A DNA stretch of 47,156 bases from Branchiostoma floridae (lineage: Eukaryota > Chordata > Leptocardii > Amphioxiformes > Branchiostomatidae), in contig NC_049992.1 of the NCBI RefSeq assembly GCF_000003815.2, positions 1,658,180 through 1,705,335 of the forward strand, in the 5' to 3' direction. The translations under genes and the position numbers were made by a program. Shown here one piece after another: positions 21,908 through 33,466 of this stretch. How positions within the stretch are numbered: position 1 is the stretch's first letter; every line of letters starts with the position of its first letter. The notes below the pieces were generated by a model that was given only the letters and a program-made list of their open reading frames with translations, did not search any database and had not been told where the DNA came from.

Positions 21908-24055
21908 GGCTCCGGTGTGGAACTTGGAACGGCGCTGCAAAAATTAACTGAAGCAAATTTGAAGTCCGAGGAAGTTGAGTCAAGCCTCTTATCCTTCAAC
22001 TTGGCAAAACTTAACTTTCACTTTCGGTGTGACGCTTTACGGAGATAAGCTCATCGCCATGTATCAATGCGCCAGACGGGCATGGTTGTCAGAAGGCAGC
22101 GTCCCTGGAGGTTTCATTGCATCTTCTTAGCCAAATCAAAATATTCTTACAATAAAATGCCTTAAAGGGCCCAACATACATCAGTTTTAAAACGCAACTG
22201 TAGGACGAAGAAAGTAATTCAGCCCTCGAAACGCCCGTCAACTTTCCGAACTGTCGTCGCCATACAGCTCACATCTGAGCGTTTTTCTTCAAGAAGCAAA
22301 AACGTATACAAAGCAACACTTCAAATACAAATGTACGTCAAAAAAAATTTTGAAAGCAAAACAAAGGCGCATGAAAAAGTATAATCCCTTACCGTCACGC
22401 CAAAAAAAATTACGGTGTGAGCAAACCGTGATAATGCACTTAGTAACGGACCGTGCTAATACATTAAGAGTAACGAAGCGTGCTAATACACATAGAAAGG
22501 CGATCATCATCTTGTAACGTGACGACCATGAACTTCCGTGCTTACGTCATTCTCGTCAATTTCTTTGTAGTGGCTGTACAGTGCTGCTTTCGCTCTCACA
22601 TCCGGGAGTGTCAAAGTCTGAGTTTGGCGTCACTACCAGGACCTCGCTCCAGCTATGTACACCAGTCGCCTTTTCCTCCCTCCACCCCAAACCTTGAAAG
22701 TGTTCGGTTTTCATGCTTTATTTGGTGCCTATCTACGGATTAAAACTAAAGCAAGGTAAGCTGACGTGTGTCTGTAAGGAAAACCGGTAACGGCTGTTCT
22801 GCTCCCGGTGCAAACGGCCAACTTCCTATAGTGATGCGGTCGGTAAAGCACACGAATCTCCATTGAAACAGATATTAATTGGCATGTTCCAATCTCCTGC
22901 AACAGAAAATCAAAGAGGCTGGGTAGTGAGAAAATGGGATAGTGTTGCCAAGAACACATGTTTAGGGATTCATAATCGACGCCAATGCCAACATGCTGTG
23001 AAAGTGAAAGTGCTTTCAAAGTCTCCATTGTGCGGCTTGCTTGTATGTGTATAACCACTAAGCTGCTTCCTAATATTTTGCTACAGTGGTGTACTGAAGA
23101 GATTTTAGAGCAATAGTAGTATGCGACGTGTTTAATGCATTCGTTTTTGCCTAACCCGCGAGATATTCACTCGTTTCCGCCCATAATATCTTATGTTCCT
23201 CTTTCCACTTGATAATCATTTGGCACCGTCAGGGGAATCCCCGAACACCTGGTTCTCCTTCAACAACCTACGGAACAAACATACATATTTTTCAACTCTT
23301 TGCGGGGTGGACCACTAGAAGCTGTAGTCAATGCCATGATTTTCAGATGTTGAAAATAAATGGGGGAAAGATCCCCCGATGCGCAGCACAGTATTTCGCC
23401 GGTAAAAACGATCAACTGACCAAAGTACAACAACAGCCGAACTTTTCGCCGTCAAAGCCGTGCCAAAACAATATCGCTAACATATTGAAAACACAGAATT
23501 TTCGGCTATTATTTTATCGATATAGGTAGTCCGTATTACTTACAACAGGGCACAAGTGACGTGTAATATGCAGTTTTTTCAAGCTATTCTGCATAATATG
23601 ACCAACCTCAGCTGAAAGGTAACTTCCGCCACACCGATTATGGACGACCCCTAGCGTATCTTTTGCAACCTGCAACACAACCTGCACCGGAAGAGCAACA
23701 GGTGGTTGGCGGAAGGAAGGTCATGACTTTGATAAGAACACGTCGTTAATTATATTGTCCCTAAACATTACACTATCAATTAAACCGTTTTTTTATACTC
23801 GTTATCATCAACATTTGTGTTGTTGTCAAACTTCTTTAAGTATCAATGTCACAATGACCGTGAACCTCTGCTCTTCCTGTCCATGACGTCACTCCGACAG
23901 CCATGATGTTCGCAATGACTTAATTTTTTCTTCGTTAGCGTTCGTTTCTTTGTTTAGTTTTGTTATTAACGTCTTCTAAGTGTGTCCGCCTGAGCAGCTG
24001 ACATATTTAGTTTTTAAGCGACTCAGTATCGCCTAGTTTTGGTCTTCCTGGAGCC
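21908..24055. other. Intergenic between divergent Cys-rich and TNF-receptor-like genes
   Basis: It should contain promoters of both flanking genes. A small tandem echo, GTAACG.A[CG]CGTGCTAATACA, repeats around 22442-22492. A 70-codon open frame from ATG 22531 begins with a hydrophobic stretch but has no other support. Nothing else was recognised. Confidence 0.4.
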
Positions 24056-27000
24056 ATGCTAGCAGCGAAACTATGCATAGGAATCAGCATTGTCATCGTG
24101 GCCGTGGTTGCGTCATTGCCGGTATGTGACCTCTCCCTTTATAACGTTACTCGCCATAAATGATCAAGTTTCCAGTTCAAGTTTTTACACCCAACTGACT
24201 CCTTAACGATAAGCATCTTACCAAAAGAAGTGAATGAATGAATGAAAGAGTAGAAAACAAGCGCTGAGACTGGATCGAGGGCCTGTAGCTAGCGCGCCCC
24301 TCCCCCTTATAACACTTAACAGTTGACTAATGTCATGCTAGATGTAACTGTTAACGTTATAAATCGCAGGTAATTTTCTGTGCAGTTGAGAAAAGGAGGA
24401 GTAGGTTTAAAAGAGTTCCAATGTTGCACACTGTCATGTGATCACAACTATGATAATGAATTGCAAGTGCTTTAACGTGTGTTAATGAATAGGATATGGG
24501 TTAATGTAAGTGCATAAAGTTACACATGAATTGTGCTTAACGTTACTGAGTTGACTTGAAATCCTACTGAACTCGGATTACTTTTCAAGTCAGGCAAGTT
24601 GCCCGATGTCTGTCTTGAAAAAAGTAATTGAGATTTGTTCGGGTGACTCAAAAGTGTAATTGATTAAACGATAAGAAAAATAAGGTGATGTACAAGCAGC
24701 TATCACAAAGGCCAATGTGTGACACCTGTTTTTGATCCTGACACTATGAGTCACTCAAGAATACAGCAAACATGAGCAAAATCGTCTTAACTCAATGTAC
24801 TAGTAATGAATAATGAAGTTATGATTATCATGAAACTTTATGCCATGCACCTGGGTGGAATTTGTTCAGAATCAAATAGAATTGAATTAAATAAGACAAA
24901 TCAAAGCAGACATCTTTGATTTTACATCCAAACTTGCATTAATATTAGCACCATCAACCATCTGAACTTTGAAGCCTACTTGACCGTATATCCTATTCAA
25001 TTTCTTACTATGTGTCCTCAGACATTTGCTTTACCTTTGTTTGCTATTCGAATCCAAATTGTCTTTAGCTTGACTTTGTCTAACAAGGTCTCCTATTGGA
25101 CATCTAGAATTGTCTTCATTCATAGTTAGGGTATAAAAGATCAGTTTTTTCCAGATTACTTTAGTGTCACTGACGAAGGATAGTGGATAATATCTGAAAA
25201 CGTCTGACCGTTTCCCAAACATCCATTTGCTTAAGTAACTACTTTTTGGCGTATGTGTCCTCAGGTTTCCTCGCAGGCAACAGAGACTCCGGACTGGTGT
25301 CCAGATGACAGCACCGGTACTTTCCAGCTTCCCTCAGGAGTCATCTGTAACCTCTGCCCTCCTGGTAAGCCTATCTAACCTTACAGCTATATATTCTGTA
25401 TAAACCATACCTGCACTTTTAGCGTAACACACCAGCTTCTGTATCTGTATCTATATAGCCGGTATAACCGCCCTTCGGTGTAACACACCAGCGTCTGTAT
25501 CTGTATCTGTATAGCCGGTATAACCGCCCTTCGGCGTAACACACCAGCTTCTGTATCTGTATAGCCGGTATAACCACCCTTTGGTGTAACACACCAGCTT
25601 CTGTATCTGTATAGCCGGTATAACCACCCTTCGGTGTAACACACCAGCTTCTGTATCTGTATCTATATAGCCGGTATAACCGCCCTTCAGCGTAACACAC
25701 CAGCTTCTGTATCTGTATCTATATAGCTGGTATAACCGCCCTTCGGCGCAACACACCAGCTTCTGTATCTGTATCTATATAGCTGGTATAACCGCCCTTC
25801 GGCGCAACACACCAGCTTCTGTATCTGTATCTATATAGCTGGTATAACCGCCTTTCGGCGTAACACACCAGCTTCTGGTTTTTAATCTTTATAGCCAGCA
25901 TAACCGCCATTATGAGTCTATACATGTACATGTATCTGTGTTTAGCCGGTATAACTACCCAGCTTTGCAGGCACGCAACATGGCAGCACCTGCTTATATT
26001 ACACTGAATGGCCCGTCACACTTGACCTTTGAAAATCTGACTGCAAATGGTGTTTGAAGATATCTACTACTACTTTACTTGGTGGCAACATGTTCCACTC
26101 TACGGTAGTTCTAGGAAAGTATGAATTTCTGTACAGATCAGTTCTGGGTTGATAGCTTTGGTACTGTACTTCCAAGTTCAGTTGTTAGAAAAATTGTACT
26201 TGAAGTGATTTCCCTCATAAGGCAATATTTCACATTTGATATTTGTCATCATTCATAGATCAGATCCTTGATAGAAAGTCTAAAGGGTGCTTTAAATAAG
26301 GGTCAAAGGGTCAAAAATATTGAAACCATCATAATTTCTAAAGCAATGAATAATGGTTACAGAAATGTCATATTTTCCAAAAGGAGCAAATATAACAAAA
26401 AGCATACATACACTGTACTATGTCCTAGTTTTTACCTGTAAGGCCATGTTGATTTGATTATAATATGGATGACATCCTCCGAGAACTCCAAAACTGATGC
26501 GAGCGAGCGAATAAAAAAAAAGTTTGGCCAAAAAAAAAAGTTGCCTTCAGTATGAAATCAAAGTGGCCAGGAAGGTTGAACATAGGACTAAACACACATA
26601 GTATGGTATACCAACAGTTAGGTGTAGGGACCAGTACATCATACGGGTGCAAAACATTTTTTTCTTCTTGGACCAATCTGAAAAAGAAACAGACCTGAAA
26701 AAAAAAAAAACAGTGGAACAGGTTTTGCCCATTACAAAATAGACACACTATGTCGGCAGCCATTTGGGGTCTAACCGGGGGGCCAAGAAGACAACAAGAG
26801 CGAAGTCAAGTAGAGTTTATAGTCAATTGCACCAAGTTTCTACAGTCAAAGGTACAGAGACAGTTAGCCTTTATTACATGGAGATGGGATTTTAAAATGC
26901 AGTGGGAGTCCAATAATCCACCAAACAGATTCCTTTGTAGCAAAATTGACCAATTACCATTGTTTTGAGTTCAGTTCTCAAGTTTCCACAGACAATCAGG

Positions 27001-30000
27001 TCAGGTCCGGACCTGGAAATGATCCTCTGGACCTGAATTTTCTGTACTGGTACCTCCCCCACCAACAATAGAGTTTTTTTCTTTCTGTCCTTTCACATCT
27101 TATTCTTTGATTTTAGATTCATTTTGGCATTCTATGGCATTAGTTATCTGTTTTCTGATACTTTTTTTTCAGTCTACGGAATATTTGTGCTCATTTTACA
27201 GCTGCTTTGCACAATTTATTGTGTGGTCGAAAACTTTTTTTTGTTGTTGTAAATGGCCGAAAATTGGTGCGAGCGCGGATGTCATCCATATAATCAAATC
27301 AACGTGACCTAAGGTTAGTTAATGATATTTTCCTTTTCTTTTGTTTCCATGCAGGCACATACGTGACACAGGACTGCACAGCTGACAACCCCAATCCCCA
27401 GTGCGAGAATTGCACAGCGACCCGGCACTACAACCCCTGCTACAGCTACGCTGACAGGTGTAACACGTGTAGCGACTGCAGTCCTATCCTTGATGATGGA
27501 AGAGATGGCATGGTGGATGGAGAGGAGTGCACGCCCACAAGGGACCGGGTGTGCACGTGCCCCAGTAACGCTTACTGGGACTTCCAGACAGCCAGCTGTA
27601 AAGCGAAAACGCTGTGTGATGAAGGATACGGAGTGGCCCATATAGGTGGGTGTGCAACTCAGTACCTTTGGTGCATGTATGTGAGTTAAGGGCTTGATAA
27701 AACCTCAAAATTATCACATTTTTTGGGCCCATACTAACTCGTTAAGGTACTGTAGCATAACTTCTGGTTTTGGTATCTCATGTTCTGGACAAGCTGTGGT
27801 CATTTTTGAATGGTAGCTGCTGTTTGGAGGGAGATTATAACTTGTGTAAGTTTGGGGCCCCTACTGGCTTTTTTTTAACTGCAGGATCATTTTTCCTGTG
27901 TTCCTATCCAGCTACCTACAAGACAGACACAGTCTGTATCGAGTGTGTGGATGGAACCTTCTCAGACGAGAAGTCGCTGACTCAGCAGTGCCANNNNNNN
28001 NNNNNNNNNNNNNNNNNNNNNNNNNNNNNNNNNNNNNNNNNNNNNNNNNNNNNNNNNNNNNNNNNNNNNNNNNNNNNNNNNNNNNNNNNNNNNNNNNNNN
28101 NNNNNNNNNNNNNNNNNNNNNNNNNNNNNNNNNNNNNNNNNNNNNNNNNNNNNNNNNNNNNNNNNNNNNNNNNNNNNNNNNNNNNNNNNNNNNNNNNNNN
28201 NNNNNNNNNNNNNNNNNGCAAAAATGTACAAAATGTCCATAAAGTCTTCATTCATTGGTCTGTAATGTAATGTCCCTGCGGCTAAATTCATTACGAAATA
28301 TATTAGTGTCATTTCTTAAGGCTACTCGGTAGCCCAGGTACCATTTCATGACAGTACATACCGTAAACTATTAACTTGCTTATGTACTGAAGAGTCACTG
28401 ACAACGTATCCTCTGCTCCGAACAGCTCATTCTAGGTCAGCGCCTGTGTCCGATTCAGTCATGCAGGCTACAACCAACATAGAGGCCATCATTGGAGGGT
28501 CTGTCGGAGGCTGTTTGCTGGCGCTGTGCCTCCTGATTGCTGGCTGCATATGGTGGCGTCGCTGTGGAAGGAAGCACCCAGACGATAGGGGGAGGGCAGT
28601 TCCTTGTGACTATACAGGTTGGTCAGTTAGACATGAAGATGTACATGGTAAACCTCATGCGGACATGGGGAAAGTTGTAGGATTATAACCATTTTTCTAA
28701 TCTAGAATGAATCTAAAAAAAGTTGTAAGCAATCACACTTAGTCTACATTGCTTGATATGTTTGCATTAGCTAGTCTAAGAGTAGAATTGATCAATTTTT
28801 TTGTGCTGTTAGAATTATTTTCAAGCTCACTCTGTTTGCCTCCCATTGCAGGTATAGAGATGCAACACCGACAGGAACCCGGCCCCGCCCCGCGAGTCTC
28901 TTCTCGACCAGCCACCCCTCCCAGCACACCTGACCCAGGTACCTTTCAGTCAGTTTCCTTCCAGTGATCAAATGAATTGTCACATCGAAGAAGGGTAGAC
29001 AGCCAAGTAGTAATTAAAATACACAAGAAAACAGTTACTCCCACAACTGACCAGAATTCAGAAATGTTTCAGGTAGCATCCACCATCTTTCAGCAGTAAT
29101 ATGCATATGAACTTGTCACTTTCTTTCTTTTTTTGTATAATATGATCAGACCTTTTATTGAGATTTTCTGTAACCAATTATTATTTCAGCTTCATGGACC
29201 TTCCCAAAGAAGATATCTGATGATGGTAAGCAAAAGAAGATATATAGTTGTTATGTCTTTATATGAATGACACACATTGTAGCCTTGTTCTATATGGCCT
29301 TTTGGTAGATGTACATGTCTGATAGTTTGACTGTACATTTACCGATGAATGTTTTGACTTTGGTGCCATTGTGATCATATGGATGATATGATGATAATAT
29401 ATAGATATATATATAGTTTTGGGCAATAGTTGAAGTATGTACAGCAAATGATAGTCAGATGTTTCCTTCTCCATGTAGGGCTCTGCACCCCACTGATGGA
29501 CACACAAGATCCGGGACCACCGAATAATGCCCATGATGTCCACGAAAGTATGTACATTATATACTTGTATAAGTTTTACAGTTCTTCTACGATATGTAAT
29601 TATATTTGTCACACTGTGGCTGCGTATCAGTACTGTGTGCCAGCACTGGCACTGTACCGATTCAGTACAGGTCTGAATCAAGAAGTACTGTACCAGGTTT
29701 AGGAAGTAAAAAGTCAAAGTCTTTTTACGTACCAACCAGATGAAACTATTCAGACTGAGGTGAATTCATTATGATATGTCTGACAAATGCACTGTTGTAT
29801 GTCTGACAGTTATATCCATTCATTTATCTTAAGCAATGACTGAGTGGTCCTTTCAGTCCCACACAAACTGTTATTTGTTTGACAATAAACCACTTCCCTT
29901 GATTTGCAGAGGAAGCCAACCACCCCCTGCAGCCCATCCCACTCCAGCCCGAGGACCAGGCCGGGCCGGCAGGTGGGAGAGGGGAACCGGTTGGGTCCAG

Positions 30001-30043
30001 CCGTGACGATGTGTCCTTCCGTTCCCCCGTGCAGAATGTGTAG
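24056..30043 (+). CDS. TNF-receptor superfamily protein without death domain (interrupted by gap)
   Basis: Type I membrane receptor. Exons: 24056-24121 (signal peptide, MLAAKLCIGISIVIVAVVAS), 25265-25364, 27355-27645, 27912 into the gap at 27994, then 28426-28617, 28852-28938, 29190-29225, 29479-29547 and 29910-30043. Visible junctions after exon 1 are phase 1. The ectodomain has Cys-rich TNFR repeats (ICNLCPPGTYVTQDC, NTCSDCSP, DRVCTCPSNAYWD, CIECVDGTFSDE). The 28426 exon holds the transmembrane helix (IIGGSVGGCLLALCLLIAG) and a basic stop-transfer. The tail is Pro-rich and has no death domain. It contains PLQPIP and PLQPED, matching the TRAF-binding patterns PxQxxP and PxQxxD. After the gap, KCTKCP followed by TAA at 28218-28242 could be the tail of a further exon. 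The start of the 28426 exon is the least certain boundary. Confidence 0.85.
25424..25880. repeat. Minisatellite, nine units of 56 or 50 bp
   Basis: The word AACACACCAG recurs at 25426, 25482, 25538, 25588, 25638, 25694, 25750, 25806 and 25862. Units contain a run of CTGTAT hexamers then TAGC[CT]GGTATAACC. The 50-bp units have one hexamer less. A degenerate half unit continues to about 25960. It lies in intron 2 of the TNF-receptor-like gene. All three minus frames are open through it, which is a repeat artefact. Confidence 0.95.
26439..27312. mobile_element. 874-bp TIR element in TNF-receptor intron 2
   Basis: The left end reads GTTGATTTGATTATAATATG then GATGACATCC and GCGAGCGAGC. The right end, inverted, reads GTTGATTTGATTATATGGAT then GACATCC and GCGCTCGCACC. 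Arms of about 45-60 bp thus flank an AT-rich centre with no transposase. It is a MITE-like non-autonomous DNA transposon; I could not define a convincing target duplication. Confidence 0.75.
27994..28217. other. Assembly gap (224 N)
   Basis: The N run cuts through an exon coding for Cys-rich repeat sequence of the TNF-receptor-like gene. The missing piece should hold the end of that exon, which reads ...EKSLTQQC at the left edge. Confidence 0.98.
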
Positions 30044-33000
30044 TTTGTGTTAGACAAGTCCTTTGGCCTGGTTGTATCTTACCATGCTTGCCCGATCAGG
30101 CCAGGTAGATTTTCCATATCTTCATTCCGTAAGGCAACTATGAAGCCTACTTAAGTTTCTCTTTATTTGTAGGGATAGCCGTCTTGTTCACGTAATTTGT
30201 AGAGATGGCAAAACTTTGTGTAATAGGTAGCTTCATAACTGCTCTCCATTAGTTGGAAAATTAATGTCCTAGCTAAGAATCTGCTGTGAATCTGACTGTG
30301 TACCTCTTGGGGTTATATAACTGACAACTTATAGATTCCAGTTGTTGTTTTTCTGTGCATATTTTATTCTGTAGTCCTCAGGTGCAATAGGGATTCTTAT
30401 GCAACTGATTTTTGCATATGCTGCTTCTGCTAGTATTTTTTACATAAAGCATTTTAGAGCTTGGTCTGTATCTTCCTTGCAGTACAACTAGGTGTTTGAG
30501 AGATGTTTTATACTTCTGTCTTCCTTGTCTATCATTAGGCAAATGTAGTAATCATATAGAAAGAGATAACATTTATGTTTTCTCCTTCTATGATAAATTC
30601 TGCAAAAGGGAAGTCCAGAGCAGATAACATTTATTGTGTACAAACAGGTAAATACTTTTGTACTTCAATGTTAGACCCTAGAACCAGTACTGTAAATGAT
30701 ATGCTGATATTTCATGTGCTCTTCTGTTACCCCTAAAAGTTGCTGTACTTTTTGCTGTGTCCAGAACGCTTAATTAATGCTTTACTTACCGGTGTTATGG
30801 CTGTTAATGTTATGTTACTAGCATAGCCATAGAAGTTAAGATGTAACGTTATATGTCTTTGCTGTACAAGTCAGTACTAGTATTATCTTGTTTAAGATCT
30901 CATACCTGTATTACTCACTCACACGCCGCTTGCTGTAAGTGGCGGCTGCATATCTTCTCCAGAAAGACCTGTCCTGGGCAGCTTGCCAGGCGGTGGCAGA
31001 GTCAATATAATGTCCATTGGGCTCAAAAAGTCAAAATGTTTATCTATATACATGTATATCAGCCGTGCTGAGTTTTGATTAGCTGGAATCGAACAAGGAA
31101 AACGAACGCAGGCCAGTAGGTGACGAAAACAGAATATTTACCTTCGGAAACGGTAGTTTAGTTTTATGTTAACCTACAAATTAATGCATAAAGGGACAGA
31201 TCTGTACAGTAACTGTTGTACTGTGTGCAGACATACATTGTTGGAAGCTAAGTGGATGAGACTTAGGCCAGTCCAATTCATTTCTTGGTTCCCAGATATT
31301 TTGAGTAAGATCTTGGCAAAAAGGCATCTTAGAATTGAAATGTAGGATGGGGAGAAAATTTATTGTATCCAGTCTCAGAACCTGAACGCACCAAAGTACA
31401 AACTTTCTCCTCAGACTCTGTTTTCATGTTCATCTTCCAGTTTACCATTATTCTTTTCAATATACGAGAACCAACAAATTTAATTGGTGTGGCCTCAGGT
31501 ATGCTTTTTGTATGCTTGCATCAGTTGGGGGGTTTCTATAGGATACATCAGATATAGTAAAATCAACATGTCAATGAAGTCGAGACGGTACTTGCAGTCC
31601 ACAATCCTTTTTATTTGCCACTTTTTCCAAGATCAATCCAGACTCTGACCTTCTTCCCAGCCTCTCACCTCTCAGAACCTGGGCTGGTTCACTATTCTTT
31701 GGGGGGAGGAAGGGAACACCATACTGTCTGCATTTTTTTTATCTACTCTACTCTAAACTTGAACAGTCATTACTTGAGATTATTGAGAATATATTCTGTA
31801 CTGTTTGGGACCACTTTTCTTATTTACTCTATTCTAAACTTACAACTGTTTTCTGTACTGTCTGAAACCACATCTTTTTAATTTACTCTATCGGTCTATC
31901 CTGAACTTACAGCAGTCATTACTTGAGAATATATTCTGTACTGTTAGGAACCACGTATCATGGATTTATTTGGCATCATACCAAGTCTGTATACTTTTGG
32001 CTTGCCATCATTTTGTAAGTTACAATACATGTTTTGTAAGTTTCCTACAAAATTGCAGTTGGTCTTTTTGAGCAACAAAATATTTCATATTGCATTCCTT
32101 CATTGACAGTGTCTTGTATATGTAAACAATGTCTGCAATAAAGCTTTTACAACATTTCTATAATGTGTTACAACTATGGCCTAAGATAATTGCACTTTGC
32201 ATTGCTTCTCTTGTACTTTATCCTCTAAAATATTGCAAATCTAAACTTTAAGATCATTTTTCTCCATACATGCAGAGGAAGATATCTTAGAGATGTTCAG
32301 AGTAAAAGTCATAGGAAGGCACATACTTTTGTAGGGAATGTTTTGTACTTTTACCATACTAAAAGGGGAGAGAAAAGACACGTAATTGACAGCAATATCT
32401 AAATTCTAAGCTCCCAGTTTTGTTTCAATCTTCATTTCCACTGTCTTTACCTTAAGTTTGTATCAAATTGTTTTGTGAAGATTTTATGACTAGAACAACA
32501 AAAAATACAACCTCTGTGCCCTTTTCTTTGTTTTCTACAACTATACCTCAGGAGGGGGGGGGGGGGTGTGAGTACCACATATTCATGCATATGTTCATGC
32601 AAGGACCAGACAAGTGTACATGTCGATGTGATATCTGCTCTAATATCTACAGCTGTTCTAAAATATCAAAGCGAGGATAAAAGACAACAGTTACACAATA
32701 GAATTAATCTACAGTATCAACACAATAATAGCTGTTGTCTATCAGGATCTAGTATATATGTACTGTCTGCACTGTTACTAGAATGGTTTGAAATCCCTGC
32801 AACGTTTTAAAGGAATGAATTCTGGTACTCTCTAGTGATGTGTACAGCAATCCACTTCCGATTGGTTGCTTTCCCAACGATACACCACAAGAGCTCCCAT
32901 ATTCGTCAATGATGGCTTTATTTTACCATCCAAATGACAAAAGTGTTGGAACTTTATTTAGAACAAGTTTGCTCAGTGCAAGGCTACATGGACCACTTTG

Positions 33001-33349
33001 GGGCACTGAACTAACGCACATCTCCCTAAGCCAGCTACAAGCTTAGGCTAGCATGAACTGACTCTATAGGGGAAGCAGGGGATATCAAATTCCCTACCCC
33101 ATTTAGGCCCGGAATGGTTTATTACTTCAATATTACTGTCCTTAGCACCTTATATTCTGCGCTATCTGCAGTGGAATAAAATGGACCAGCTGGCCACAAA
33201 ACTTACTAATAGGCCCATGGAATACCTGGGAGTGACCATCATGCTGTAACCATGACAACATGTGCCCGAAGTCTGGCTTTCCAAGATCACTCCTGGCAAT
33301 TTCCATTTCTCCTACCAATTGAATTCCCCACCCCACCTGACATCAGCAA
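30044..33349. other. Intergenic: long 3' UTR of the TNF-receptor gene and AT-rich DNA
   Basis: No coding exon was supported. AATAAA at 32137-32142 could be a distal polyadenylation signal, giving a 3' UTR of about 2 kb. There is a diverged tandem triplication at 31740-31955 and a G run at about 32555-32567. Confidence 0.4.
31740..31955 (+). repeat. Diverged tandem triplication
   Basis: Three successive blocks share TTTACTCTA[TC].CTAAACTT-like starts, CAGTCATTACTTGAG (copies 1 and 3) and [AT]TTCTGTACTGT.[TG]G.[GA]ACCAC ends. The unit is 60 to 80 bp and the middle copy is shortened. Confidence 0.7.
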
Positions 33350-33355
33350 TTTATT
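33350..33355 (-). terminator. Polyadenylation signal of the FAM111-like gene
   Basis: TTTATT on the plus strand is AATAAA on the minus strand, about 110 nt past the stop codon of the FAM111-like gene. Confidence 0.45.
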
Positions 33356-33466
33356 TCATTTTCTTTCCTGCTACTGAGCAAAGCTTGTATCAAACACAGA
33401 CTTGAAATATTACATAAGATATGTAACATACAAATTACAACATTTTAAAAAAAATCATCAATTTCC

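Noticed and set aside
22531-22743. 70-codon frame with a hydrophobic N-terminus
   Set aside because: It could be a small secreted peptide, but there is no conserved pattern, and a chance hydrophobic start is common; not listed as a gene.
25387-25931. Minus-strand frames with repeated LYRYRSWCVT-type peptides
   Set aside because: All three frames are open because a 50/56-bp minisatellite lacks stops; no start context or splice evidence. It is also not a CRISPR array: there are no unique spacers.
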